From the NCBI RefSeq assembly GCF_003989135.1, contig NZ_RYZZ01000001.1, positions 304,939-368,938 on the forward strand: 64,000 nucleotides of DNA. Reading direction: 5' to 3'. How positions within the stretch are numbered: the first letter of the stretch is position 1; each line of letters starts with the position of its first letter. The stretch is from Peribacillus cavernae (GTDB lineage Bacteria; Bacillota; Bacilli; Bacillales; DSM-1321). Shown piece by piece: positions 8,818-18,389 of the stretch. Below the pieces are notes generated by a model. The model did not search any database, had not been told where the DNA came from, and worked only from the letters and a program-made list of their open reading frames with translations. A program made the position numbers and the translations under genes.

Positions 8818-8911
8818 AATCTCATTCCTCTCAAAATATTATTTTGGAAAAATTCTTTTAAATCATTGACTTACCTTTTTTGATAAATTTATCTATTTTT
8901 TTACATCCCAC

Positions 8912-9718
8912 TTACTTCCAATAACCCAATTGTTCCGATATCTCATTTGCTGCCTGGACTACTTTTTTTTGATAAGTAGGAAGATGATGCCGTCGAATAC
9001 GTTGCACAGGCCCTATCACCGATACGGCTGCAACAACTTTTCCAGTATAATCTCGAATCGGAGCAGCAATCGAAGTTACCCCTTCTAACAGTTCTTCGAC
9101 ACTAATGGCGTAACCTTGTTTATTGATTTCTTTGAGTTCAAAAAGTAACTTATCGGGAGATGTAATGGTATTTGGGGCATAGGCAAGTAACCCATCTTTG
9201 ATAATTCTCTCGACTAGACCCTCACTTTGGAATGCCAACATCACTTTACCCGAGCTAGTACAATATGCAGGATTCCTTTTCCCTAAATGTGTAAGGATTC
9301 TCACAGGGTGATTGCATTCCACTATTTCAAGATACATAGTATTCGTGCCTTCTAATACGGCAAGATGTACCGATTCTCCAATGTTTTTTACCATATCCCT
9401 TAAGATTGGCCTCGCCTCTTTATTAATTTGCAGCTGAGAAGTAAGTACACCGCTCAACGATAAGAATGTTAAACCTAAACGATACTTTTGGCTTTCTACA
9501 TCCTTGGTTACAAATCCCTCACTTGCAAGAGTAGCAAGTATACGACTTACGGAACTCTTTCCAATCCCCAATTCACGAGATAGTTGAGTCACCTGCTTTT
9601 CCGGCTCTTCCATTGTGAAACTTTGTAAAATGCTTAAAGCATTTTTAACCGATGAGAGTAGATAATTCCCTTGCTCTTTACCTGGATCTGTATTTTTACT
9701 TTTTGTAATTACAGCCAT
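8912..9718 (-). CDS. IclR-family transcriptional regulator
   Basis: A ~268-residue IclR protein. The winged HTH is in residues ~22-80 (SSVKNALSILQSF, ... QLSRELGIGKSSVSRILATL). The effector domain spans the remainder and contains YCTSSGKVMLAF, GYAISVEELLEGVTSIAAPI and RDYTGKVVAAVSVIGP. ATG at 9718 is chosen; a TTG at 9742 would extend it by eight residues, but GGTGGG and GGGAGGTT lie between the two. It resembles the second IclR at 26229. It sits between the dioxygenase and the hydrolase, so it probably controls ring cleavage genes in response to an aromatic or ring-fission metabolite (inference). Confidence 0.9.
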   Translation of the reverse strand: MAVITKSKNTDPGKEQGNYLLSSVKNALSILQSFTMEEPEKQVTQLSRELGIGKSSVSRILATLASEGFVTKDVESQKYRLGLTFLSLSGVLTSQLQINKEARPILRDMVKNIGESVHLAVLEGTNTMYLEIVECNHPVRILTHLGKRNPAYCTSSGKVMLAFQSEGLVERIIKDGLLAYAPNTITSPDKLLFELKEINKQGYAISVEELLEGVTSIAAPIRDYTGKVVAAVSVIGPVQRIRRHHLPTYQKKVVQAANEISEQLGYWK

Positions 9719-9966
9719 TGTCCCACCTGAACCTCCCAGCAAAGTATTGTCTTAGACAGACTTTGTTTAAACCAATTCAAAAGGAATTTCAATTACTCGT
9801 AAGGGATAAATTGTAAGGTCTAACATTGAAAAGCGGATGTGATAAATCTTTTCGCTGGGTGAAAATATTCTGTTCTACTTCCGTCGAACCCATCACAACC
9901 GCTAACATCAAATCTTTAAATCTATTTTTTTAAATGATTTTGTTTTTAATACATAGTTAGTAGCCC

Positions 9967-10935
9967 TTAAACCTTGGCTGGTTCGATTATTGGAGTGCCG
10001 TACATAAAAAACTCTGCAGGAAGCGGCGAACCATACCAAATAATCCCTTTATCCAATTCATCCTCTTTCCAGGTGATCGGTTTCCACTCTGGATCAAATA
10101 TTAAATACCCTGCATCGCCGAATAGTTCGATTCGATTTCCTCCCGGTTCTAACACATATAAGAAGTTAGCTTGGCTTACACCATGTTTGCCGGGGCCTGC
10201 CTCGATTTCAATCTCGTTCTCTGTAAAAATATCTGATATGTCGGATAAATGTTGTGGATAACCATACCAAAAACAAACATGATGCAAACGGCCTCGGCCT
10301 CCTAATGAATCGCTCATGAAGGCAAGCTCGTGGACCAATGGACTAACACTCATCCAGGCGCCTGCTTCACTGCCATCGTTCATCACAATGTGTTCCCTCA
10401 GTCGGAAACCGAGTTGATTCATCAGAAAGTTCTTGTTTGTCGTAACATCACTGGCCAGCAGGTTGACATGGTCCAAACGACGGACAGGCACGCCGCGTAA
10501 CGGTCTCTTTTGTGGTCGGCTCAATAGTTTCGTCCATTTATGTTCAGGAGCTTTATAGTACTCAACGTCCCAAAGAAGTTCCATTTTATGACCGTCAGGT
10601 GTCTCAAACTGAAAGGCCGGTCCATGACCGAGATCCCCGTCAATCCACTTCTTTCCGTAACCACTCGATTCAAGCGCCTGCACACGACGCTCTAGAGCAG
10701 GTTTTGAACTCGTCCGCCAGGCCACATGCCCTATACCGGGTTCCTTTGCCTCCGTCACCTTCAAGGTGTGATGGTAAAAGTCTTCATAGGCACGAAGATA
10801 TACCGATTGGCCCTCTCTAGTTGTTTCTTCCATCCCAAGAAGTTCTTTGAAAAACCATAGTGTTTCATCTGGTTTCGGTGTAAAAATTTCAACATGAGCA
10901 ATTTGTGCAACATCAAAAATTGGTTCTTTAGTCAT
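9967..10935 (-). CDS. Extradiol ring-cleavage dioxygenase (catechol 2,3-dioxygenase type), copy 1
   Basis: A 322-residue two-domain type I extradiol dioxygenase that opens catechols next to the diol with Fe(II) or Mn(II). The C-terminal domain carries the 2-His-1-carboxylate triad: His156 in RRLDHVNLL, the His218/219 pair in [15 protein letters not shown], and Glu270 in [10 protein letters not shown]. The active-site His/Tyr region [12 protein letters not shown] is also present. The N-terminal non-catalytic VOC domain begins [18 protein letters not shown]. It is ~70% alike by eye to the second copy at 24879. ATG at 10935 is preceded by a GGGGGAAT-type site. Transcription probably starts from the promoter at 11067-11094. 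Confidence 0.93.
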   Translation of the reverse strand: MTKEPIFDVAQIAHVEIFTPKPDETLWFFKELLGMEETTREGQSVYLRAYEDFYHHTLKVTEAKEPGIGHVAWRTSSKPALERRVQALESSGYGKKWIDGDLGHGPAFQFETPDGHKMELLWDVEYYKAPEHKWTKLLSRPQKRPLRGVPVRRLDHVNLLASDVTTNKNFLMNQLGFRLREHIVMNDGSEAGAWMSVSPLVHELAFMSDSLGGRGRLHHVCFWYGYPQHLSDISDIFTENEIEIEAGPGKHGVSQANFLYVLEPGGNRIELFGDAGYLIFDPEWKPITWKEDELDKGIIWYGSPLPAEFFMYGTPIIEPAKV

Positions 10936-11066
10936 TCTCTATTCCCCCAAATTTTTATGAGATCCAACACTTTTTTTTATTTTCTAGTCCACTAAGTACG
11001 GAAGAAACATTTTTGTTCTATTATAGTAGCATTTTCATTTTGTGAATATTTTTAATATTTATAATT

Positions 11067-11094
11067 ATTATAATACATGCTGGTTACTTTACAA
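11067..11094 (-). promoter_or_regulatory. Sigma-A-like promoter for dioxygenase copy 1
   Basis: Reading the minus strand, -35 TTGTAA (11089-11094), a 16-base spacer, and -10 TATAAT (11067-11072). The palindrome at 11100-11120 lies exactly five bases upstream of the -35. The same geometry recurs at 18390-18443. Confidence 0.65.
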
Positions 11095-11099
11095 CTTCC

Positions 11100-11120
11100 T
11101 TGTTGTTATATAAGCAACAA
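11100..11120. promoter_or_regulatory. 21-bp near-perfect palindrome, candidate activator/IclR operator
   Basis: TTGTTGTTATATAA followed by GCAACAA; it is symmetrical around the central TATATA with one mismatched pair. Placed immediately upstream of the -35, it suits an activator contacting RNA polymerase. A second conserved block (11161-11210, containing TGATACAGCA and ACTACAACCT) lies further upstream and is also shared with the 18.4-kb promoter. Confidence 0.55.
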
Positions 11121-11619
11121 TTTATAAATTTCTTTAGTCGTACCTTCCAATTGAAAGTTCAAACCGCTGATACAGCATGGATTTTCATTTTTGTTTGGTC
11201 ACTACAACCTACAATTTTTTAAGCAAAAGGCGGTAAATACATTTCCGTTAATAGATGAAAAAATACCCCGCAAAGTAGAGGGAAATCAATTTTGATAGTT
11301 CAGGAAAATATATATACTTTCTATTTGAAAAATAAAGTGTTTCTTAGTTGCTAAAGCCCCAAATACCTAACATCACATCATTTCCAAATTGGTCATACCA
11401 TCCGAATGAACCCGGTTGGATATAATGCCAGTTTGTGAATACAAGACGACTTCCGCTTAATCTGTATGGATGACCCACTCGATATAGCTGTGCACACATA
11501 CTCATTCCTCCTTCCCATATAAAATTCTTTGCATACGCTGAGCATAGTCTTTCTTAAAAGTGCTTTATTTAGCTCCATCATAGTTGGCAGGAGGGAACCA
11601 TTACTTTACAAGGGGTCAG

Positions 11620-12990
11620 TTACGTACTATGGTTTTCATCTGGAGTTCCCAAAAAACTATTATCCCGGGACAGTTCACGCTGAATTTCTTTAATAGGAAC
11701 TTCTCGAGGCAAAACCCCATTTTTGGTTGCGTAAGCGGCTCCAACTGCTGCGGCCTCTCCTGTCAAAGCACATGAAGGAGTGTTGCGAGTGGAACCAAAA
11801 GCTGTATCATCTGCCGAAATACACCTTCCTGCAACAAGAAGCCCATCAACATCTTTTGGAATTAAACAACGGAATGGAATCCCATAACCTTTTCCGACAT
11901 CAATAATAGTTAATTTTTCTCCATCGGGTTCATGAATGTCGATAGGACAATTTGAGAGTCCAATTGCATCTTCAAATCGTGCCTCATTAGTAACATCAGC
12001 CTTCGTCAACATATATTCACCCACGATTCTACGAGTTTCTCTTATGCCGAGTTTTGGTGCAACTTCCAGAAAAATTGAGTTTTCAAATCCTCGTACGTAT
12101 TTCTTTAGAAAATCAAAAGCATTATAAGCTTGTTTACGAATTTCGATCTCTGCACGACTTAGGGTGCGCTCGTCTAATCCGTTACCATGGAACCGGGTGG
12201 CATTGATATTTAATTCACCTGGAATAAGTCCTGCTTTCAGTGCCATGTGGTCTCTTGGCACAATCCAATTGAATCCGTCTTTTTTAGCATTTTCGATTCG
12301 TTCTGTTAAACCAGCAGCGAAAAAGTTCAAAACATAATCTTCGTTGGTTGCTCCCTCTTTTTCCGGAACGTTAAGCTCCCACATATCCTCTATATGTTCT
12401 TTAAAGTCTTGAACAACGGAAGGGATGTCAACGTTTAATACTCTAAAGTAGGAAGTGATCGGTTGCATTAGTCCATCTTGTGACCGTCCTGACAAAAATT
12501 GTGCCTTGGCTAAACATGCCACATCTCCATCCCCGGATGCGTCAATAACAACTTTAGCTAATACCAGTTTGGTTCCCGATTTCGTCTGAATCTGAATCCC
12601 TTTCACCTGTTGGCTATTGCGAATTACGTCCGTGACTTGGGTATGCAGGAGTACTTCAACGTTAGCTTCCTCTATTACCTCTATAATCACACGCTGCATG
12701 ACTTCCGCATCGAATACTCCTGAATAGCTTCCCCACTTTGAACTTCTGATTTGATTATCCGCCCCCCCATTCTCAGCAGCACGATTAATCAATTCCTTAT
12801 ATATTCCTCCATTAACCAAGCCAGCCGGCTTTGTTAGTCGACCTCCCGTTACAAGCCCTCCTAAAACTCCGCTTCCCTCTACAAGCAAAGTTTTCACACC
12901 TTGACGAGCTGCACGTATTGAGGCCACAACTCCCGTTATCCCGGCACCAACAACAACCACATCATATTTACCAAATAGCTCCATTTCCAT
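11620..12990 (-). CDS. FAD-dependent oxidoreductase
   Basis: A 456-residue flavoprotein. The dinucleotide-binding fold is at the N-terminus: YDVVVVGAGITGVVASIRAA, with VEGSGVLGG as the Glu-containing strand and ribose site. ASGDGDVA near residue 175 is the second conserved flavin motif of the FAD-dependent oxidoreductase (FixC/GidA-like) group. GLLVAGRCISADDTAFGSTR near residue 400 is the C-terminal ATG-like flavin motif. It may oxidise an alicyclic or partly reduced ring intermediate in this island (inference). ATG at 12990 follows AAGAGGTGT. It starts 24 bases after the Nramp-like gene and is probably cotranscribed. Confidence 0.8.
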   Translation of the reverse strand: MEMELFGKYDVVVVGAGITGVVASIRAARQGVKTLLVEGSGVLGGLVTGGRLTKPAGLVNGGIYKELINRAAENGGADNQIRSSKWGSYSGVFDAEVMQRVIIEVIEEANVEVLLHTQVTDVIRNSQQVKGIQIQTKSGTKLVLAKVVIDASGDGDVACLAKAQFLSGRSQDGLMQPITSYFRVLNVDIPSVVQDFKEHIEDMWELNVPEKEGATNEDYVLNFFAAGLTERIENAKKDGFNWIVPRDHMALKAGLIPGELNINATRFHGNGLDERTLSRAEIEIRKQAYNAFDFLKKYVRGFENSIFLEVAPKLGIRETRRIVGEYMLTKADVTNEARFEDAIGLSNCPIDIHEPDGEKLTIIDVGKGYGIPFRCLIPKDVDGLLVAGRCISADDTAFGSTRNTPSCALTGEAAAVGAAYATKNGVLPREVPIKEIQRELSRDNSFLGTPDENHST

Positions 12991-13014
12991 TACACCTCTT
13001 AATAGATAATTTGA

Positions 13015-14382
13015 TTATCCGGTGATTCTTGCAATTAGATTGACAATAATTTCGTATACCGACCAAAATCCAACGCCCATGAGGATAAAAAGAATTCCAA
13101 ACTCCCACCATCTGTTTGCTTTGTCTGGAAGCATATACTTTTTACTGCTGGTCATTATCGTAATCCCTAAAATAATAGGTGGTACCATAACCGTCGTAAG
13201 AACCGACCCAAATATACTTATATAAACAAGGTTAGGCGCATTCGGTACAGTAATAAGCAACGTAAACAAAGTAAGTAAAATTATCACCTTATTAAATAAT
13301 GGGTCCTCATCTGCCTTTTTAAAACTTTCCCCTCTCTTGGTGTTCAAATGAAAACCATCAAACACTATTTTTATCAATCCGTTGGCCGCTGATGGAAAAC
13401 TGGTAAATGCCGTTAAAAACACACAAATCCAGAGTAATGAAGGTCCGCTGGGGCCGACAGCCATTTCCATCATGAGCGCCAAATCTTGTTCATTAGAGAT
13501 GGTAATCCCTGATCCTCTCATTGTTTCTGCAGCAACGATCCAAATGAGTATCATGATTAATAAAACAGGCAGTAATCCACTTAATAAATCGATTGTTTGA
13601 AGCTTTCGGTATTTTGGTCCCTTCCATCCTTTTTCTTCCATGAAGTAAGGATAAGTTAGATTGAGCACTGAACCACCAACTGTACCAATAGTCGCTACAG
13701 CAATAAATACAGCATCAAATGCACCGTTGTTCGGAGGAAGACCAAAGCCCAGTCCTTTAATTAATCCAATAACATCAATTGTTCCAATCTTAAATAACGC
13801 AAATACAAAGGTCAGAATTATGGCGATTGATGCGATTTTTGCACACCATTCCAAAATTTTAAAGGCATTTGGTCTTGATAACATATATAAGCTTATCCCT
13901 ACAGTCACACTTCCCCAGATGAAATACCCCCATGTGCTTCCTCCGGTCTGCCCAAATAAGTTATATAAAGCGACCGAACAAAAGCGGACCATAGCCATCA
14001 TAAGGATAATGGCGTAAAACAAGGTAAGAATCCCTAACAACATAGGAAATCCCTTCCATACCCTTTTATAACCTTGTAGAATTGAAACATCCCCGAATTT
14101 ATTTTGCAGTGTATATTTCGCAATAGCCGAAACCATAAAATACCTGGCCGCGAGCCCAACGATCACGGTCCATATCAAGGCGTACCCGTAGTTGGTACCT
14201 GATACAGCTGAACTAACTAAATCGGCCGTTCCAAGAAATGCCATCGCAATAACGATTCCCGGACCTAGACTTTTGATAATGTCACCAAAAGTAGTTGGCA
14301 ATTCATTTGGTGGGTTCGTTTCATTAGTTTGAGAGTATTCCAGCCTATCGACGTTTACCTTTTTTTCCTGAGCGTTGTTCAT
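13015..14382 (-). CDS. Nramp-superfamily transporter lacking canonical metal-binding motifs
   Basis: A 455-residue protein with about 11 membrane helices. The first helix reads LGPGIVIAMAFLGTADLVSS, clearly the Nramp position 1 helix, but the DPGN metal motif is replaced by LGTAD. The helix-6 region is GTVGGSVLNLTYPYFMEEKG, so the Met-Pro-His motif is also absent. Canonical MntH-type metal coordination is therefore not expected. Located between an enoyl-CoA hydratase and the FAD oxidoreductase in a catabolic island, it more likely carries an organic anion or acts as a divergent permease (inference). ATG at 14382 has GGGGGAGG upstream. Confidence 0.8.
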   Translation of the reverse strand: MNNAQEKKVNVDRLEYSQTNETNPPNELPTTFGDIIKSLGPGIVIAMAFLGTADLVSSAVSGTNYGYALIWTVIVGLAARYFMVSAIAKYTLQNKFGDVSILQGYKRVWKGFPMLLGILTLFYAIILMMAMVRFCSVALYNLFGQTGGSTWGYFIWGSVTVGISLYMLSRPNAFKILEWCAKIASIAIILTFVFALFKIGTIDVIGLIKGLGFGLPPNNGAFDAVFIAVATIGTVGGSVLNLTYPYFMEEKGWKGPKYRKLQTIDLLSGLLPVLLIMILIWIVAAETMRGSGITISNEQDLALMMEMAVGPSGPSLLWICVFLTAFTSFPSAANGLIKIVFDGFHLNTKRGESFKKADEDPLFNKVIILLTLFTLLITVPNAPNLVYISIFGSVLTTVMVPPIILGITIMTSSKKYMLPDKANRWWEFGILFILMGVGFWSVYEIIVNLIARITG

Positions 14383-14487
14383 AAATAACCTCCCCCTTGT
14401 TTCAACAATTTTACTTTCTTTTAACTTCCTACAAGTTCGTTTACCAGCTTTGGAATATCTTTATAACCTTTTCCTCTAAATATGACT

Positions 14488-14501
14488 TTAAAGCGCTTAC
14501 A
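14488..14501. promoter_or_regulatory. cre-like catabolite response element upstream of the Nramp-like gene
   Basis: TTAAAGCGCTTACA matches the CcpA consensus TGNAANCGNTNNCA at all fixed positions except the second. It lies in the 132-base gap between the hydratase stop and the transporter start, where a catabolite-repression site or roadblock would be sensible. Confidence 0.4.
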
Positions 14502-14514
14502 TTCCTGTCATATC

Positions 14515-15300
14515 TTATTTCCCGATAAAGTGAGGCTCACGTTTTTCCAGAAATGCGCTTACCCCTTCATTCGAATCATGAGTATTGTACATTAATGCTT
14601 GAATATAACGCTGATAATCTACTGATCTTTCTAATGATTCTCCAATGCTCTGATTAATCGCCTTTTTCATCATTCCGATTTGGCCTGTAGGTGCTTTAGC
14701 GAAACGATGTGCCCACTTGTTAACTAGCTCGTCAATTTCTTCTTGTGATGCCACATAATTCACAATACCCATTTGATGGGCCTCTTCGGCAGTAAACATA
14801 TCTCCACTAAACAAGAGTTCACAAGCTTTTTGATAACCGATAATTTTGGGTAATACTGCTGTCCCCCCCAATGCACCCCGTTTCGCAAAAACCAGCCCGA
14901 ATTTCGTTTCCTTTGCAGCAAAGATCATATCACACGAAAAAGCTAAGTCACATCCGGCTCCGAGTGCAAAACCATGTACTTGTGCCAGGACCGGCTTATC
15001 TAATTGCCTTAAGGTAAGAATAAAGCGAGAATACCCTATCTCAGCCCGTTTTAAAGGAAGTCCTTCCGGTAAAGGCGTTTTCGCAGTGCCCATCCCTTTT
15101 AGATCATCGCCGGCACAAAATGCTTTCCCCGCACCTTTTAAAACAATGACTCGAACCTTTTCATTATATTTGCAGTCACGGATTACCTCTTCAAGTTCCT
15201 CTAGTACATCATAAGTAATGGCGTTTAATGAACCCGGACGGTTAAGAGTCACTGTCCGAATCCCATCCAAATCGCTAACTAGTAAATTGTCCAAGTTCAT
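14515..15300 (-). CDS. Enoyl-CoA hydratase/isomerase (crotonase) family
   Basis: About 261 residues with the crotonase fold. VRVIVLKGAGKAFCAGDDLK provides the first oxyanion-hole segment, and KPVLAQVHGFALGAGCDLAF the second. The C-terminus EGVSAFLEKREPHFIGK is the standard F-x-E-K-R-x-P-x-F tail. ATG at 15300 is favoured because AAGGTGAG precedes it at good spacing; GTG at 15312 is possible. It overlaps the 3' end of the acyl-CoA synthetase gene by 26 bases, implying translational coupling. The Glu pair typical of true hydratases is not obvious, so isomerase or lyase chemistry is possible. Confidence 0.87.
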   Translation of the reverse strand: MNLDNLLVSDLDGIRTVTLNRPGSLNAITYDVLEELEEVIRDCKYNEKVRVIVLKGAGKAFCAGDDLKGMGTAKTPLPEGLPLKRAEIGYSRFILTLRQLDKPVLAQVHGFALGAGCDLAFSCDMIFAAKETKFGLVFAKRGALGGTAVLPKIIGYQKACELLFSGDMFTAEEAHQMGIVNYVASQEEIDELVNKWAHRFAKAPTGQIGMMKKAINQSIGESLERSVDYQRYIQALMYNTHDSNEGVSAFLEKREPHFIGK

Positions 15301-17434
15301 TTTTATTCTCACCTTCCTGGTTTTTTATTTTAATTAATGAATCAACGATCTTAACTCCTTTTCCATTTTCCAAAACGAGGACCGGGTTAAGATCAGCCTC
15401 TTCAATTTCAGCTACTTGTGCTAACCTTGAAAATGACATGATCGTATTGCATAGTGCATCTACGTCTAGAGCTGCCTTACCCCGGGCTCCATGTAATAGT
15501 GGAGACATTTTTAGTGAGTTGACCGCCTTTTTAGCCCTAGCGAAGTTGAACGGAGGAACTAAAAGTTGAATATCCTTTAGTATCTCAATATAAATCCCAC
15601 CTGAAGCTACCATAATAATAGGACCGAAGGCAGGGTCTCTTTTTAAGCCAAGCGAAATTTCATACCCTTGGTCTATTACCATCTCTTGTACTAATATTCC
15701 GTCAACCAGGTCTACACTAACGAAACGTTGGACATTAGTTAATATTTCATGGTATGCTTTTATTAGATGACCTTCATTTTGGACATTGAGTTTAACGCCG
15801 CCGATTTCAGTTTTATGTTGTATGAAAGGCGAAGATATTTTCAATACGACCGGATAGCCGATACTTTTTCCTGCTTGACAGGCTTCTTCCTCCGTTTTAC
15901 ATAAAATTTCTTGAGAAATAGGAAAATTCCATTTCTTCAGAAGAAGTTTACTGTCATACTCGTTTAAAAAGTCGGTGGCATTTGTTAGATTGATATCATA
16001 ATTTAATTGTTCGCATTCTGCCTCTTCATCAAAATAACTTGATAGCTCTAAGTGATATTCAATAAATTTAGCTACAGCTTTTATGCATAAATTTGGATCT
16101 TCAAATGCCGGGACGCCATTTTTGCTTATTGTTTCGATTACCCCTTTGTCACAACCTACACCCGTTGAATCAATAAGAGTCAGGGCGATAATAGCGTTAC
16201 CTTGTTTCTGGGCTTCAGAAAGATCGATAATCATCTTCGAAATGTCATAACCTTCCCCAATCCCTAGACCAAGCAGGATACTGTCTACATTAGAGTCTTC
16301 CATCAAAATAGGAAGTATCTTTGAAAACAGATCATGATCAAAAAAGATTTGAGTAGTTACATCAACCGGGTTATCCACCGATGAAAACGTCGGAAGAAAT
16401 TGAGATAACCGGTGTTTGGTTTCCTCCGAAAAAATGGCTAAGTTTAGACCTAGTTCCTTGCATTTATCGACCATCATAACCCCTAATCCGCCTGAATTGG
16501 TTATAATCGCCACGTTTTTTCCGCTAGGTTTTTTTTCTAATTCAAACACCTGAGGAAAAACGCCCAATTCAACAACGCTGTCTACACGAATAATCCCGTA
16601 ATTATCAAATACAGCATCGATTACTATATCCTCTGTAGCCAATGCTCCGGTATGAGAGCTAGCTGCCTTGCTTCCTTCAACTGTTCTGCCTGATTTTAAG
16701 GCTAATATAGGCTTATTCAATTTTCTGGCTTTTTTCGCTGCATTAATTAATGAGGCCCCGTCTTTTACATCCTCCATGTAAACTTGTAAAACCTTAACAT
16801 CCGGGTCATCTATAATATAGTTCATCAATTCAGGCACATGAACATCAGCCTCATTCCCTGTCCCTATCCAATATTTAGCCCCCCATCCAAAGGCCTTATG
16901 AATGTTATAAAGCATTCCAGATATTCCACCGCTTTGACTGATGATGGCAGATGAACCATTATAGAGTTCACCCTTTGCTAAAGATGTAGAAAAAGAAGCC
17001 ACACTATGTGATTTCAAATTTGCTACACCTTGGCAATTGGGGCCTACGATTCGCATTCCGTATAACTTTGCTATGTCACTGATTTCTTCTTGTGCTCTTC
17101 TCCCGTCTTCCCCTAATTCTGCATAACCGGAACTAAAGATAATAGCTGCTTTAACCTTCTTTTTACCGCACCCATGCAAGGTCTCGATTACATATTGACT
17201 GGGAATTGCTATAATAACCAAGTCGATTTCATCTTCAACATCAAATATCGAGGCATGAGAGGCAATTGACTGAATCTCCGGATAGTTCGGATTGATTGGA
17301 TATATCTTCCCTTTGTAACCATATCTTTTTAAATATTCTATCGGTCTACCACCTATTTTAAGTGGATCATTCGATGCACCGACAACTGCTATACTTTTTG
17401 GATCTAAAAGCGCCTTTATTCCGTCGTTTTCCAC
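15275..17434 (-). CDS. ADP-forming acyl-CoA synthetase (acetate--CoA ligase family, fused subunits)
   Basis: A 719-residue NDP-forming acyl-CoA ligase in which alpha and beta subunits are fused. Residues ~10-110 form a CoA-binding Rossmann domain (SIAVVGASNDPLKIGGRPIE). Residues 130-450 form the succinyl-CoA-ligase-like domains, with the phosphorylated His261 in ASSHTGALA. Residues ~485-700 form an ATP-grasp domain (GYPVVLKISSPFIQHKTEIG; EADLNPVLV). It would activate a carboxylic acid with ATP and CoA to an acyl-CoA plus ADP and phosphate. With the adjoining hydratase and MaoC-like genes it suggests CoA-dependent degradation of an acid side chain or ring (inference). Confidence 0.88.
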   Translation of the reverse strand: MENDGIKALLDPKSIAVVGASNDPLKIGGRPIEYLKRYGYKGKIYPINPNYPEIQSIASHASIFDVEDEIDLVIIAIPSQYVIETLHGCGKKKVKAAIIFSSGYAELGEDGRRAQEEISDIAKLYGMRIVGPNCQGVANLKSHSVASFSTSLAKGELYNGSSAIISQSGGISGMLYNIHKAFGWGAKYWIGTGNEADVHVPELMNYIIDDPDVKVLQVYMEDVKDGASLINAAKKARKLNKPILALKSGRTVEGSKAASSHTGALATEDIVIDAVFDNYGIIRVDSVVELGVFPQVFELEKKPSGKNVAIITNSGGLGVMMVDKCKELGLNLAIFSEETKHRLSQFLPTFSSVDNPVDVTTQIFFDHDLFSKILPILMEDSNVDSILLGLGIGEGYDISKMIIDLSEAQKQGNAIIALTLIDSTGVGCDKGVIETISKNGVPAFEDPNLCIKAVAKFIEYHLELSSYFDEEAECEQLNYDINLTNATDFLNEYDSKLLLKKWNFPISQEILCKTEEEACQAGKSIGYPVVLKISSPFIQHKTEIGGVKLNVQNEGHLIKAYHEILTNVQRFVSVDLVDGILVQEMVIDQGYEISLGLKRDPAFGPIIMVASGGIYIEILKDIQLLVPPFNFARAKKAVNSLKMSPLLHGARGKAALDVDALCNTIMSFSRLAQVAEIEEADLNPVLVLENGKGVKIVDSLIKIKNQEGENKNELGQFTS

Positions 17435-17554
17435 TCTTAACGTCTCCCTTCACTAATATGAATAGAATGCTGGTTAGTGTGTTAACTCATCGTTCCCCTC
17501 GCAGCTAATTGGCAAATCAAAGTTTCATAATTGCGAATTTTTGTAGCATAAATA

Positions 17555-17914
17555 CTATTTGGCGATAAAAGCCTTCCCTGAAACAACAGTCTTTTCTTCA
17601 CATATCACTGTAACGTCCATTTCAATATTTTGATTTTGTTCTAAACAAATGACAAAATCGGCCCCTGCTCTGACAGGTTTAACAAAGGTTGCCTTTAAGG
17701 TGCCCTTCTGGTGCCAATCAGGAAACCTAAACTCCAGTTCCTTTTCTATAAGAGCAAACAACAATACACCATGGACAAGGGTTCCACCAAAAGAGGTTTG
17801 GCTTGCATATTCAGGATCAATATGAATTTTTCCGGTTCCCCCGCTCGCTTCCGCAAATTGATTCAACTTATCTTGAGGTATATTGTAAACTTCACTTACA
17901 TACTTGGTTTCCAT
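17555..17914 (-). CDS. MaoC-like hotdog dehydratase/hydratase
   Basis: A 119-residue hotdog-fold protein. The segment KLNQFAEASGGTGKIHIDPE, then GGTLVHGVLLFALI, matches the hydratase-2 motif (A-x-x-S-G-D-x-N-P-I-H-x-D...HG). The catalytic Asp of the first motif appears as Gly (ASGGTGKIH) while the His and the following Asp remain, so activity could depend on the partner protein. It starts 15 bases after the related gene upstream, suggesting a heteromeric MaoC-type enzyme. Confidence 0.75.
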   Translation of the reverse strand: METKYVSEVYNIPQDKLNQFAEASGGTGKIHIDPEYASQTSFGGTLVHGVLLFALIEKELEFRFPDWHQKGTLKATFVKPVRAGADFVICLEQNQNIEMDVTVICEEKTVVSGKAFIAK

Positions 17915-17929
17915 CTGTAATCTCCCTTC

Positions 17930-18328
17930 CTATTGATTCGAAGCAAAAGACAGCAAAAAAGTTGACTCTTGTCTGCATATTACCTGGTTTTCTTTTTTGA
18001 AAATGGTTTCCCAAACCAAATAATCTCGTCCTTTTCTGACGTATTTATCAGCTATCAGTACTTCTACCTCATATTCATCTCCAACGAAAGGTGCCCCGAA
18101 GTGTTCTACTGTTTGTTTTAAATGAATCGATCCCTGTGGAAATCGCCCTCCCAATGCTTTTAATGTTGGATTTATAAATGTCGAGAAGAGTGCCGCAGGT
18201 AGAGCTTTTCCATTTTGAAAGACAATACTTAAAGATTCTATAAGGTTTTTGGCAAGCTTATCTGTTAGTATAAATTTTGTGTGAAATTTACTGCCAACAG
18301 AAAACTGGTCATTGGTATACTCCTTCAT
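17930..18328 (-). CDS. MaoC-like N-terminal hotdog domain protein
   Basis: A 132-residue protein, QFSVGSKFHTKFILTDKLAK at the N-terminus and DEYEVEVLIADKYVRKGRDY, VWETIFKKENQVICRQESTF at the C-terminus. This is the pattern of the FAS1-like/MaoC N-terminal hotdog domain (substrate-binding half of split hydratases). It lacks the catalytic His-Asp motif, which the downstream partner partly carries. It is the first gene of the transcript downstream of the promoter at 18390-18417. Confidence 0.65.
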   Translation of the reverse strand: MKEYTNDQFSVGSKFHTKFILTDKLAKNLIESLSIVFQNGKALPAALFSTFINPTLKALGGRFPQGSIHLKQTVEHFGAPFVGDEYEVEVLIADKYVRKGRDYLVWETIFKKENQVICRQESTFLLSFASNQ

Positions 18329-18389
18329 TATCGAACCATCCTCTCTTTTTAACGGTTATACAATCTTTGCATATCAATTATTTACATTT

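Larger units (their letters stand above)
10936..11619. other. 684-base non-coding region with promoter and operator
   Basis: The proximal half holds the promoter, palindrome and upstream boxes described separately. In 11230-11619 I see no gene. A 62-codon open frame at 11393-11581 (minus) has no family resemblance and no good ribosome binding site. Confidence 0.6.

Noticed and set aside
11393..11581. Small protein on the minus strand upstream of dioxygenase copy 1
   Set aside because: No convincing ribosome binding site, no family pattern, and it is located away from the conserved promoter elements.
13015..14382. Annotation as MntH manganese transporter
   Set aside because: The metal-coordinating motifs of helices 1 and 6 are absent and the neighbours are catabolic.
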